This document shows positions 7,759 through 15,926 of a stretch of 47,045 nucleotides of DNA, in pieces. The stretch's first letter is position 1. Each line of letters begins with the position of its first letter. This stretch comes from Rhodothermia bacterium (GTDB taxonomy: Bacteria; Bacteroidota; Rhodothermia; Rhodothermales; JAAAOL01), in contig JAUIDY010000038.1 in assembly GCA_030428385.1 (NCBI GenBank), positions 1 through 47,045 of the forward strand, given 5' to 3'. The notes under the pieces are model-generated. The model was not told the DNA's origin. It ran no database searches and saw only the letters and a program-made list of their open reading frames with translations. The position numbers and the translations under genes were made by a program.

Positions 7759-9485
7759 TAACTCAACGATACATTCCCGGACCATCCTGGGCGGGGCTTT
7801 TGCTCGTGCTCGTGGTCCTTGCAGGTTGTGGGCGAGAGAAGGAGCCCATGATCGAAGATCACAATGGGCACTCCCATAGCGTCGTGTTGCCGACGGTCGA
7901 GTCACAGGCGGGAGATGTCTTAAATCCTGACGGAGCACGTCAAGTATGGACATGTGGAATGCATCCGCAAATAATTGCCGATGCGCCGGGGCAGTGTCCT
8001 ATCTGCGGAATGAACCTGACCCCGGTGCGACAGGGCACTTCTTCTGCCGGCGTGGTTGCCATCGATCCAGTGACCATACAAAACATCGGGGTGCGGACGG
8101 CGGTCGTGGAGCTGCGAGCCTTGCAACGCACCGTGCGGACGACCGGCATCTTTGCGCCTAATGAACGAGGAACAGCCGCCGTGACGGCCAAGGTTGGTGG
8201 ATGGGTGGAGCGGTTGTATATCGATTATGAAGGCGCCCGCGTGCAACAGGGACAGCCGCTGCTCGACGTGTATAGCCCGGATCTGGTCTCCACACAGCAA
8301 GAGTATTTGTTGGCGCTCCGCAACGCACAGCGTTTGGCAGGTACCATGGGGGAAGCAGACGCGACGCGCCTCGTAGAGGCCGCCCAGAGGCGGTTGAAGT
8401 ATTGGGACATTTCCACCGCGCAGATCGAGAGACTGGAAGCGGAGGGTGTACCCCAGCGCACACTTACGCTTTTTGCGCCTTCCTCAGGCACCGTGACGGG
8501 AAAAAGCGTGCTGCAAGGCCAGCGCATCCTACCCGGCGAGGAACTGCTAGAACTCACCGACCTCTCGCACCTATGGCTAATGGTGGATGTCTTTGAACGG
8601 GACCTGGCATGGGTGAAGGTAGGCACCATGGTTTCGATGGAACTGCCTGCCCAACCGGGCCAGCGGGTGACGGGCATCGTCGATTATTTGTACGACCAAC
8701 TTGATCCGCAAACGCGCACGGTCAAGGCAAGGGTGACCGTGCCCAATCCGCGCCGCGACCTCAGGCCGGGCATGTATGCCACCGTAGAAATTGCTGCGGC
8801 AGCGGAAAGACCCTATCCCGTAGTTCCTGCTGAGGCACTTCTTCATACCCATGATCGGAGCGTTGTTGTTCTTGCTATGGGCGAGGGGCGCTTCCGTCCG
8901 CTGGAAGTCACAGCGGGGCTGGAAGCTGACGGGTGGACGCAAATACTCGATGGCCTGGAAGGCGGCGAACGGGTCGTGACCAGTGCCCAATTCCTCATCG
9001 ACTCGGAGGCACGGCTCCAGAGTGCCATCGGGGCGATGGACTCCGGACACGATCATGCCGGATTGGAAACGGACAGAGACGCGGCAACGCTGCCTCAATC
9101 GTCCGTGCAGACGATGCGCATGGACATTCACGCCACCGACGAAGATGGTGACGAACTCGTGTTCCAGTGCGAAGCCGTGCCTCACCTTGTGCAAGACACG
9201 GAGGGCCCCATTGCCAACTGTCCCGGCGAATCTGTCCATCGCACGTTGGGGGCAGCACAAACCGCACTCCATGCAGCAGGCTACACCTACGTGCCCGTCG
9301 ATGTGCGCGCCGCCGATCGTGACGGCGACGGCACGGTTTACCAATGCCCTATGGACTGGGCTGTACTTCACGACCACGAAGGCCCCTGTGAAGTGTGTGG
9401 GATGAACCTCGAAGCTTTTTCTGTTACCCAAGCCCAACGGAATCTTGAAGCCGCGGGCTTTCGCCTAAAAACGGAGACGCCATGA
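7755..9485 (+). CDS. CusB-like periplasmic adaptor with N- and C-terminal heavy-metal-binding domains
   Basis: A 576-aa lipoprotein (lipobox LAGC, Cys25). Residues 33-42 hold a His cluster (EDHNGHSHS). A heavy-metal-binding domain at 65-90 has the pattern WTCGMHP...CPICGMNL. The RND adaptor core (barrel-sandwich and hairpin) follows, from about 100 to 420 (GGWVERLYIDYEGARVQQGQ is the lipoyl-like half). After a linker, the C-terminus has two related units: one with VFQC...NCPGES, which has lost part of its ligands, and one with VYQCPMD...CEVCGMNLE, each followed by a helix with TLGAAQTALHAAGY or TQAQRNLEAAGF. E. coli CusB has no such C-terminal domains. Function: joins the inner-membrane pump to the channel and hands over Cu(I)/Ag(I). 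It overlaps the next gene by 4 bp. Confidence 0.9.
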   Translation: MITQRYIPGPSWAGLLLVLVVLAGCGREKEPMIEDHNGHSHSVVLPTVESQAGDVLNPDGARQVWTCGMHPQIIADAPGQCPICGMNLTPVRQGTSSAGVVAIDPVTIQNIGVRTAVVELRALQRTVRTTGIFAPNERGTAAVTAKVGGWVERLYIDYEGARVQQGQPLLDVYSPDLVSTQQEYLLALRNAQRLAGTMGEADATRLVEAAQRRLKYWDISTAQIERLEAEGVPQRTLTLFAPSSGTVTGKSVLQGQRILPGEELLELTDLSHLWLMVDVFERDLAWVKVGTMVSMELPAQPGQRVTGIVDYLYDQLDPQTRTVKARVTVPNPRRDLRPGMYATVEIAAAAERPYPVVPAEALLHTHDRSVVVLAMGEGRFRPLEVTAGLEADGWTQILDGLEGGERVVTSAQFLIDSEARLQSAIGAMDSGHDHAGLETDRDAATLPQSSVQTMRMDIHATDEDGDELVFQCEAVPHLVQDTEGPIANCPGESVHRTLGAAQTALHAAGYTYVPVDVRAADRDGDGTVYQCPMDWAVLHDHEGPCEVCGMNLEAFSVTQAQRNLEAAGFRLKTETP

Positions 9486-10042
9486 ATGCGCTTTTTTTCT
9501 TTGTCCTCGCAGCCGCTTCTCTCTTGCTTGTCGGATGCCAATCACCAACGCCGCCGCCGCCGGCCTCGCCCTATGCGGGAGAACAGGTGCGCGCCATCAA
9601 AGCCCTCTCTGAATCAGAGGTTGAGGGGTTACTCAATGGGGCAGGGCTTGGGTATGCCAAGGCCGCCGAGCTGAATTTTTATCCCGGCCCCAAGCATGTG
9701 CTCGAACTTAAACAAGAACTTGAGCTAACCGCCGAACAAGAGCAACAGACAACGGCAATCAGAGAGGCGATGCTTGCGGAGGCTGTCCCGATCGGGGCTT
9801 CGATTGTGGAAAAAGAGCAAGCGCTCGACCAGTTGTTTGCAGGTGGGGCCGCCAATGCGGAATCGATGCAGGCGTTGTTGGATGAGATCGGCGCTTTACA
9901 TGGGAAACTCCGGGGTGTACACCTAAATGCTCACATCGAGCAGCGGGCTGTGCTCACCGAAGCGCAGGTTCATCAATACCACCGCCTGCGAGGCTACCAT
10001 ACCGGCGGTGTGCACCAACACCATCCGGGCGCATCTTCATAA
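9482..10042 (+). CDS. LTXXQ (Spy/CpxP-like) periplasmic lipoprotein of the copper operon
   Basis: A 186-aa lipoprotein (LLVGC, Cys19). Two LTxxQ-type motifs (ELTAEQEQQ at about 82 and VLTEAQVHQ at about 158) flank a helical region, as in the Spy/CpxP and periplasmic heavy-metal-sensor families. Its C-terminus is His-rich (YHRLRGYHTGGVHQHHPG) and could bind metal. It is placed between the adaptor and the RND pump, overlapping the former by 4 bp and 11 bp before the latter. A role as chaperone or metal sensor for the efflux complex is likely but inferred. Confidence 0.7.
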   Translation: MNALFFFVLAAASLLLVGCQSPTPPPPASPYAGEQVRAIKALSESEVEGLLNGAGLGYAKAAELNFYPGPKHVLELKQELELTAEQEQQTTAIREAMLAEAVPIGASIVEKEQALDQLFAGGAANAESMQALLDEIGALHGKLRGVHLNAHIEQRAVLTEAQVHQYHRLRGYHTGGVHQHHPGASS

Positions 10043-10053
10043 CGGCCAAACCG

Positions 10054-13000
10054 ATGCTGGAACGACTGATTGAATGGAGCGCTCATAACCGCCTGTTGGT
10101 CATTCTATTGACGGGCTTGCTGTCTGTGGCGGGTGGCTGGGCGGTGTTTCAAACGCCGGTTGATGCCATTCCGGATCTTTCGGATGTGCAGGTCATCATC
10201 AAGACGGAATACCCAGGACAAGGGCCGCAGATCGTGGAAGAACAGGTTACCTATCCGCTTTCCTCAGCGATGTTGAGTGTGCCCTACGCAAAGACCGTGC
10301 GCGGCTATTCAATGTTTGGCACGTCGTTCGTCTACATCCTTTTTGAGGATGGCACCGACATATACTGGGCAAGGAGCCGGGTGTTAGAATACCTGAACTA
10401 TGTCTCTGATAAACTTCCCGACGCTGTTAAGCCCACCCTCGGTCCTGATGCCACAGGCATCGGCTGGGTGTATCAGTACAGCCTATCAGACACAACGGCG
10501 CAGTATGATCTGGCCGCGTTGCGCTCGCTGCAAGACTTTTTCCTCAAGTACGAGCTACAAGCCGTCGATGGCGTCGCCGAGGTAGCGACCATCGGCGGTT
10601 TTCAGAAGCAGTACCAGGTGGTTGTTGATCCACAGCGGTTGGCGGCGTATGGCATCGCGTTGCAGCATGTGCGGATGGCGCTGGAGCGCTCCAACCGTGA
10701 TGTGGGGGGGCGGCTGCTGGAACTGGGCGAACGGGAGTATATCGTTCGGGGAAAAGGATATTTAAAAGGACTGGATGACATCCGGCAAATCCCGCTCCGG
10801 GCCGCCAATGGCACCGCGCTCACGATTGCCGATGTCGCCACGGTTCAACTCGGCCCCGAGATCCGGCGCGGCATCGCCGATAAAAACGGGATGGGCGAGG
10901 TTGTCGGCGGCATTGTAGTCATGCGGTATGGTGAAAACGCGCAGGCTGTTATCGAACGGGTGAAGGCGCGGCTGGAAGAACTTGCACCCGGCCTGCCTGA
11001 AGGGGTGAAGGTGGTAGAGGAATACGACCGCAGCGGCTTGATCCAGCGGGCGGTAGGCACCCTCACAACGCAGATCTGGGAAGAGCTGCTGGTGGTAGCG
11101 CTCATTGTCATCGTGTTTTTGCTCCATGTGCGCAGTGCCTTTGTGGCCCTCATCACCGTGCCGGTGGGGATTCTGGCGTCGCTGCTAATCATGTACCTGC
11201 TTGGCATCAACGCCAACATCATGAGTCTCGGCGGCATCGCCATCGCCATCGGGGTGATGGTAGATGCCTCGCTGGTGATGGTGGAAAACGCGCATAAACA
11301 CTTGGAGCGGGAAAGAGGAAGCGGGGGGGAGTCAGTCTTTGCAGTGTCAGATTCCCATCGTCGCGAAGTCATTATCCGCGCAGCAAAAGAGGTAGGGCCT
11401 AGCTTGTTTTTCTCTCTGCTCATCGTGACGGTCAGCTTCTTGCCGATCTTCACGTTGGAGCAAGTCGAGGGACGGCTTTTTCGTCCGTTGGCATTCACCA
11501 AGACCTTTGCGATGGCGGCAGCCGCTCTGCTGTCCGTAACCATTGTCCCCGCGCTGATGATGCTGTTCATAAAAGGCAAGATCCGCCCGGAGCAGCAGAA
11601 CCCCCTCGCCCAGTTTTTTATCCGCGCCTACCGCCCGCTGATCCGGTGGACGCTGCGTCATCCGGTTGCCGTGGTGGGTACGGCCTCCCTGCTGTTGGTG
11701 GTAACGTTGCTTCCTGTGCAGCGGATAATGCTGGAGAAGACGGTTATCCCTTTTCCACAAATTGGCTCCGAGTTTATGCCACCGCTCAACGAAGGTGACC
11801 TGTTGTATATGCCCACTACCCTACCGGGTGTTTCACCACAAAAAGCTAAAGAGTTACTTCAGAAAACAGACCGTATCATTGCTTCTTTTCCTGAGGTCGC
11901 CTCTGTTTTCGGCAAAGTGGGGCGTGCTGAAACCGCCACCGATCCAGCGCCGCTTTCTATGCTGGAGACCACCATTCTTCTGAAGCCACGGGATCAGTGG
12001 CGGGAGGGCATGACATGGGATCGGCTGGTGAGTGAGATGAACGAGGCCATCCAGATCCCGGGGTTGACCAACGCGTGGACCATGCCCATCAAGACGCGCA
12101 TCGACATGCTGGCGACGGGGATCAAGACACCAGTGGGGATTAAAATCAGCGGTCCCGACTTGCGGACCCTTGAACGCATCGGCACAGAGATCGAAGCGGT
12201 GCTGCGGCCCACGCCAGGGACGCTGAGCGTATACGCCGAGCGGGTGATGGGCGGGACGTTTTTAGACATCAACGTCAACCGGGAAGAAGCTGCGCGGTAT
12301 GGGCTCACGACGGGCGACGTACAAGAGGTGATTGCCAGCGCCATTGGCGGCATGAATGTCACCACAACGGTGGAGGGGTTGGAACGGTATCCCGTCAACA
12401 TGCGCTATCCCAGGAACCTGCGCGACGATCTGCCCTCGCTGCGGCAGGTGCTGGTCCCGACTTCGTCTGGAGCGCAGATTCCGCTCGGGCAGATGGCAGG
12501 GTTTGCCCTTGTAGACGGCCCCCCCATGATCAAAAGCGAAAACGCTCGCCCGAACGTTTGGGTGTATGTGGATCTGGCGCAAGGTGTTGATGTGGGTACC
12601 TACGTTCAGCAAGCCCGCGCCATCGTGAACGAGCAGGTGGCCCTTCCTGTGGGGTATGCGCTCAAGTGGAGCGGGCAGTACGAATACCTGGAGCGGGCCA
12701 ATCGTCGCCTGCAAGTCCTCATCCCCATCACGCTTGCGCTCATTTTTCTGCTGCTCGCTTTGCATTTCAAAAACGTCTGGGAGACCACCATTTTGATGGC
12801 GACACTCCCCTTTGCCGTTGTCGGTGCGGTCTGGTTGATGGTCGTGCTTGACTTCAACATGAGCATCGCGGTAGCGGTGGGCTTTATCGCGGTGGCAGGC
12901 CTTGCCGCCGAGACCGGCATTGTGATGCAAGTGTATCTCGACGAAGCCGTGCGGCGCTATCGGATGAACGGCTTGCTCACGTCGCCGGAGCACCTAGACG

Positions 13001-13314
13001 CCGCGCTGGAGGAAGGGGCCGTGGACCGAGTACGGCCCAAGCTGATGACCGTATGTACGACCATCATCGGGCTGTTGCCCATTATGTTTGGCACGGGCAC
13101 CGGTGCTGAAGTTATGCGCCGGATTGCCACGCCAATGGTCGGCGGCCTTGTCAGTTCGACCTTGCTCACCCTGCTCGTCATCCCCGCGATTTATGCACTC
13201 GTGCAGCGTCGTCGGCTGCATGCTCTTTTCGCGAACCCAACCAATGCGGATGGGGGGCACCCACTGTATGAATTCCATCCTGAATCCGATTCATTCGATC
13301 CAACTCAACCATGA
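10054..13314 (+). CDS. CusA-like heavy-metal RND efflux pump
   Basis: A 1086-aa inner-membrane RND transporter of the HME class, of normal family length with twelve expected membrane helices. TPVDAIPDLSDVQVIIKTEYPGQ at about 31-53 is the HME signature, and GGIAIAIGVMVDASLVMVENAHKH at about 391-414 is TM4 with its proton-relay acid. EFMPPLNEGDLLYMPT, DPAPLSMLETT and RIDMLATGIKTPVGIKI carry Met residues at the places of the CusA methionine relay, which favours Cu(I)/Ag(I) over Co/Zn/Cd. It is driven by protons and exports periplasmic or cytosolic metal through the adaptor and channel encoded upstream. Its stop overlaps the start of the cupredoxin gene by 4 bp. Confidence 0.93.
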   Translation: MLERLIEWSAHNRLLVILLTGLLSVAGGWAVFQTPVDAIPDLSDVQVIIKTEYPGQGPQIVEEQVTYPLSSAMLSVPYAKTVRGYSMFGTSFVYILFEDGTDIYWARSRVLEYLNYVSDKLPDAVKPTLGPDATGIGWVYQYSLSDTTAQYDLAALRSLQDFFLKYELQAVDGVAEVATIGGFQKQYQVVVDPQRLAAYGIALQHVRMALERSNRDVGGRLLELGEREYIVRGKGYLKGLDDIRQIPLRAANGTALTIADVATVQLGPEIRRGIADKNGMGEVVGGIVVMRYGENAQAVIERVKARLEELAPGLPEGVKVVEEYDRSGLIQRAVGTLTTQIWEELLVVALIVIVFLLHVRSAFVALITVPVGILASLLIMYLLGINANIMSLGGIAIAIGVMVDASLVMVENAHKHLERERGSGGESVFAVSDSHRREVIIRAAKEVGPSLFFSLLIVTVSFLPIFTLEQVEGRLFRPLAFTKTFAMAAAALLSVTIVPALMMLFIKGKIRPEQQNPLAQFFIRAYRPLIRWTLRHPVAVVGTASLLLVVTLLPVQRIMLEKTVIPFPQIGSEFMPPLNEGDLLYMPTTLPGVSPQKAKELLQKTDRIIASFPEVASVFGKVGRAETATDPAPLSMLETTILLKPRDQWREGMTWDRLVSEMNEAIQIPGLTNAWTMPIKTRIDMLATGIKTPVGIKISGPDLRTLERIGTEIEAVLRPTPGTLSVYAERVMGGTFLDINVNREEAARYGLTTGDVQEVIASAIGGMNVTTTVEGLERYPVNMRYPRNLRDDLPSLRQVLVPTSSGAQIPLGQMAGFALVDGPPMIKSENARPNVWVYVDLAQGVDVGTYVQQARAIVNEQVALPVGYALKWSGQYEYLERANRRLQVLIPITLALIFLLLALHFKNVWETTILMATLPFAVVGAVWLMVVLDFNMSIAVAVGFIAVAGLAAETGIVMQVYLDEAVRRYRMNGLLTSPEHLDAALEEGAVDRVRPKLMTVCTTIIGLLPIMFGTGTGAEVMRRIATPMVGGLVSSTLLTLLVIPAIYALVQRRRLHALFANPTNADGGHPLYEFHPESDSFDPTQP

Positions 13315-13760
13315 ACATGCGAATCACCGGCCTAGTCCTTTTTCTGGTACTCCTCGTTGCCGCTTGTGGTGGTGCCGAACAACAACCTGAGCCTGCTGCC
13401 ACTGATCATACCGACGAGGATGGTCATTCAGGACACAACGAGACGGCAGAATCAACCCGTACCGTAGCAACGATCCAAGACGGTATGCAGGTCATTGAAT
13501 TGGAAGCGGGTGCAAATGGCTACGTGCCAGGTACGATCGAATTACAAGCGGGCATCCCGACGCGGTTTATTGTCACGCGGACTGTGGAGTCGGCCTGTTT
13601 GGAGCAAATTCAGATTCCTGATCTTGGCATTGCTGTGACAGACCTTCCGCTCGGCGAACCGGTAACGATTGAATTTGAGCCAACCGAGGCAGGCAGCTTT
13701 CAGTTTATCTGTGGGATGAACATGCAGCATGGCACCCTGGTGGTGAAACGCGAGGCGTGA
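13311..13760 (+). CDS. Cupredoxin-like copper-binding lipoprotein
   Basis: A 149-aa lipoprotein (LVAAC, Cys19) with a His/acid linker (DHTDEDGHSGHN) and one cupredoxin-fold domain at about 57-147. ANGYVPGTIELQAGIPTRFIV is the typical opening. Cys96 (ESACLEQI) and the C-terminal loop with Cys134, Met136, Met138 and His140 (ICGMNMQHGTL) provide soft-metal ligands. The two-cysteine arrangement resembles the cupredoxin domains of metal-pump partners rather than electron-transfer plastocyanins. It probably delivers or buffers periplasmic copper for the pump encoded upstream, whose stop it overlaps by 4 bp. ATG at 13317 is an alternative start. Confidence 0.8.
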   Translation: MNMRITGLVLFLVLLVAACGGAEQQPEPAATDHTDEDGHSGHNETAESTRTVATIQDGMQVIELEAGANGYVPGTIELQAGIPTRFIVTRTVESACLEQIQIPDLGIAVTDLPLGEPVTIEFEPTEAGSFQFICGMNMQHGTLVVKREA

Positions 13761-13885
13761 AACGTGCACTTAGGCTTAAGTGTTGATGATTTGCTCAGGC
13801 CGGGAGTGGGCACCGTGTGCCAGGTTCTCGCCGCATAGTTTTGTTGTCAGCACCCTCACGTTTTACGTTTCACGATTCAGATTCC

Positions 13886-14377
13886 ATGGAAAAGAAACTC
13901 GAACGCGCCATTTTTGCCTCCGGCTGTTTTTGGGGCACTGAATATCACATGCAGCGGGCCGAGGGGGTGGAAAGCACCCGCGCAGGATACATTGGCGGTC
14001 ACAAAGAGAACCCCACGTACAAGCAAGTTTGTACTGGCACCACCGGACATGCCGAAGCCGTAGAGGTGGTGTACGATCCTGCGAAAACGGATTACGAAAC
14101 CTTGGCCCGGCTTTTCTTCGAGACCCACGATCCGACGCAGGTAAACCGGCAGGGGCCAGATGTGGGCACCCAGTATCGCTCTGGCGTCTTTTATCTCAAT
14201 GAGGCGCAGAAAACCATTGCCGAACAGCTGATCGGATTACTGGAAGGGAAGGGAATGAACATTGCGACCGAAGTCACCGAGGCAACAACCTTCTGGCCTG
14301 CGGAGAACTATCATCAGCAATACTATGATCATACCGGAAAGCACCCGTATTGCCACATTTACCGCCCGTTGTTCTAG
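13886..14377 (+). CDS. msrA: Peptide-methionine (S)-S-oxide reductase
   Basis: A 163-aa protein, normal for MsrA. SGCFWGTE near the N-terminus carries the catalytic Cys. GYIGGHKENPTYKQVCTGTTGHAEAVEVVYDP is the conserved core and ENYHQQYY the substrate pocket. PYCHIYRP near the end has a possible recycling Cys. It reduces methionine-S-sulfoxide in proteins, using thioredoxin. ATG at 13886 is chosen because upstream codons (from 13817) show no conserved residues. It follows the copper operon by 125 bp on the same strand; repair of oxidised Met-rich copper proteins would fit, but this may be coincidence. Confidence 0.93.
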   Translation: MEKKLERAIFASGCFWGTEYHMQRAEGVESTRAGYIGGHKENPTYKQVCTGTTGHAEAVEVVYDPAKTDYETLARLFFETHDPTQVNRQGPDVGTQYRSGVFYLNEAQKTIAEQLIGLLEGKGMNIATEVTEATTFWPAENYHQQYYDHTGKHPYCHIYRPLF

Positions 14378-14388
14378 TGTTACATGAA

Positions 14389-15564
14389 CTACGTGTCATG
14401 CTCAGAACGATTGGATACGTTGGATTCCTGAGGCAGCAAGAAGGGGTCTGTCGGAAGCGCCATTTCTCCCGTATAGCGCACGATCACCAACGAGAGGTCG
14501 TCGCTGGGGCGGGCATTGTGGGCAAACCGTTCGGCGGCTACGCGGAGTAGCATCCCTGCTTCCTGAGCGGTAAGGCCATGGAGATCGGGGAGTAACTCTC
14601 GTAGTCGCTCTTCGCCAAAAAATTCACCTTCCGTGTTGCGGGCTTCGGTGAGGCCATCCGAGTAGATCACCAACACGTCGTGGGGTTGTAAGGTGCGCTG
14701 ATGCTCGGTATAGGTGACGCCCCCCATGAGCCCGAGGGCAGGCTCTCCTTTAGGTAATGTCTCGACGGAATTTTTACGGACCAGCACTGGAGGCATATGC
14801 CCGGCATTGATCAGCCGCACGGTACTGTTGAAAGGGGATAGCTCCAAATATACGAGCGACGTGAACCGATCGGGTAGGCCGTCGCGGCGCATGGTTTCGT
14901 TGATGGCTCCCCCAAGTTTGGGCAAGGCGTCTTCGACGGGGGCCATGGCGCGGAGGATGGATTGTAGTTTTGCCATCATTAGTGCTGCGCCGAGTCCTTT
15001 TCCGGCCACATCACCGAGGGCAATGCCTAGCTGGTCATCATCTACATGGAGGTAATCCACCAGGTCACCGCCTACCTCGTTGGCCGGTTTGGTATAGACC
15101 CAGATGTCCCACCCCGGAAGCTCGGGTTGTCCCTGCGGCATCAAGGCAAACTGCACGGCGCGTCCCGTGGCGAGTTCATCCTGAGCCAGCAGCTTGTCCT
15201 TCAGTTCCAGCAACAGCACGAAGAGCAGCATCAAAAAGCCGCCCGTCATCAAAAACGGATTGGTACTGTCGATCAATCCGAGGGTAAAGCAGAAGCCGCT
15301 GATGAGCAATAACAGCCGCCGCGCTGGGATAAGTTCGAGGATGCTGTTTCGGAGCAGCCACGAAGCCATCATCACCGACCGCTGGAACTGGCCCATTTCG
15401 GCAAGCTCGCGCCGAGAGGTGTCATCGAGGTAAAACTCGTACACATCCTCCAGGTCTTGCTGAATGGAGTGAGAAACGTTGCCTTCCGTCAGGTCTTCCA
15501 GCAGCGTTTCGCCGAGTTTGGAATGGCGGTGAGAGCGATGTTTATGGGTATCCGAAGGAGGCAT
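14389..15564 (-). CDS. Membrane SpoIIE/PP2C-type Ser/Thr phosphatase
   Basis: A 391-aa protein. A His-rich hydrophilic start is followed by two or three membrane segments at about residues 85-135 (LLLLISGFCFTLGLIDS, FLMTGGFLMLLFVLLLELKD). The SpoIIE/RsbU-type phosphatase domain spans about 150-375: ANEVGGDLVDY and GIALGDVAGKGLGAALMMAKLQ supply the metal-binding aspartates, INAGHMPPVL and DVLVIYSDGLTEARN the central blocks and DDLSLVIVRY the C-terminal one. Such enzymes usually dephosphorylate an anti-sigma antagonist in partner-switching; no STAS or anti-sigma gene is nearby. The frame opens at 15669, but ATG at 15564 follows GGAGG-like bases and gives a sensible start. Confidence 0.85.
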   Translation of the reverse strand: MPPSDTHKHRSHRHSKLGETLLEDLTEGNVSHSIQQDLEDVYEFYLDDTSRRELAEMGQFQRSVMMASWLLRNSILELIPARRLLLLISGFCFTLGLIDSTNPFLMTGGFLMLLFVLLLELKDKLLAQDELATGRAVQFALMPQGQPELPGWDIWVYTKPANEVGGDLVDYLHVDDDQLGIALGDVAGKGLGAALMMAKLQSILRAMAPVEDALPKLGGAINETMRRDGLPDRFTSLVYLELSPFNSTVRLINAGHMPPVLVRKNSVETLPKGEPALGLMGGVTYTEHQRTLQPHDVLVIYSDGLTEARNTEGEFFGEERLRELLPDLHGLTAQEAGMLLRVAAERFAHNARPSDDLSLVIVRYTGEMALPTDPFLLPQESNVSNRSEHDT

Positions 15565-15740
15565 GGAGTTGACAGTGTGTATGTGCAGGTGTCCTTGCGA
15601 AGAACACACATCCTCAAATCCTACGAAAAAAAACAAAAACGTATGCACCCGTGCCAAAAAAACAACCAAAGCAGGGCCAGGGTAGAAAAATGGATCTTTG
15701 GAGAAGGGGTGTGGTTGTTCTTGAAATCGATGTCAAGGGC

Positions 15741-15771
15741 TTGATCACACCGAGGGGCTGTACTATCTTGG
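15741..15771 (+). promoter_or_regulatory. Possible Bacteroidota-type promoter for tRNA-Asn
   Basis: TTG at 15741-15743 and TATCTTGG at 15764-15771, 20 bases apart, resemble the TTG-N19-TAnnTTTG promoter used by the primary sigma factor of Bacteroidota. The match ends 33 bases before the tRNA, which leaves room for a short 5' leader. Confidence 0.35.
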
Positions 15772-15804
15772 CGGCCCTTTGTGATGGCCCACGCCATCCT
15801 GCCC

Positions 15805-15876
15805 TCCTCGGTAGCTCAATGGTAGAGCATGCGGCTGTTAACCGCAGGGTTGTAGGTTCGAGTCCTACCCGGGGAG
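15805..15876 (+). tRNA. tRNA-Asn (GTT)
   Basis: A complete 72-nt cloverleaf. Acceptor strands TCCTCGG (15805-15811) and CCGGGGA (15869-15875) pair over seven positions. The D-loop contains AGCTCAATGGTAGAGC, the anticodon arm TGCGG/CCGCA encloses loop CTGTTAA with anticodon GTT at 15837-15839, and the T arm contains GGTTCGAGTCC. The discriminator is G at 15876. CCA is not encoded (CCG follows), so it must be added by the nucleotidyltransferase. It is a single tRNA gene, followed directly by a strong terminator. Confidence 0.96.
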
Positions 15877-15884
15877 CCGAATAG

Positions 15885-15925
15885 GACGCCAGCTTCAGTA
15901 ATGGGGTTGGCGTCTTTGTTTTTTT
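15885..15925 (+). terminator. Rho-independent terminator of tRNA-Asn
   Basis: GACGCCA (15885-15891) pairs with TGGCGTC (15908-15914), followed by TTTGTTTTTTT. It lies nine bases after the tRNA and faces the same way. Confidence 0.85.
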
Positions 15926-15926
15926 G

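Noticed and set aside
10845-11579. 244-codon minus frame opposite the CusA gene
   Set aside because: It is a shadow of a strongly conserved RND pump gene; its Ser/Thr/Arg-rich composition is typical of an antisense frame.
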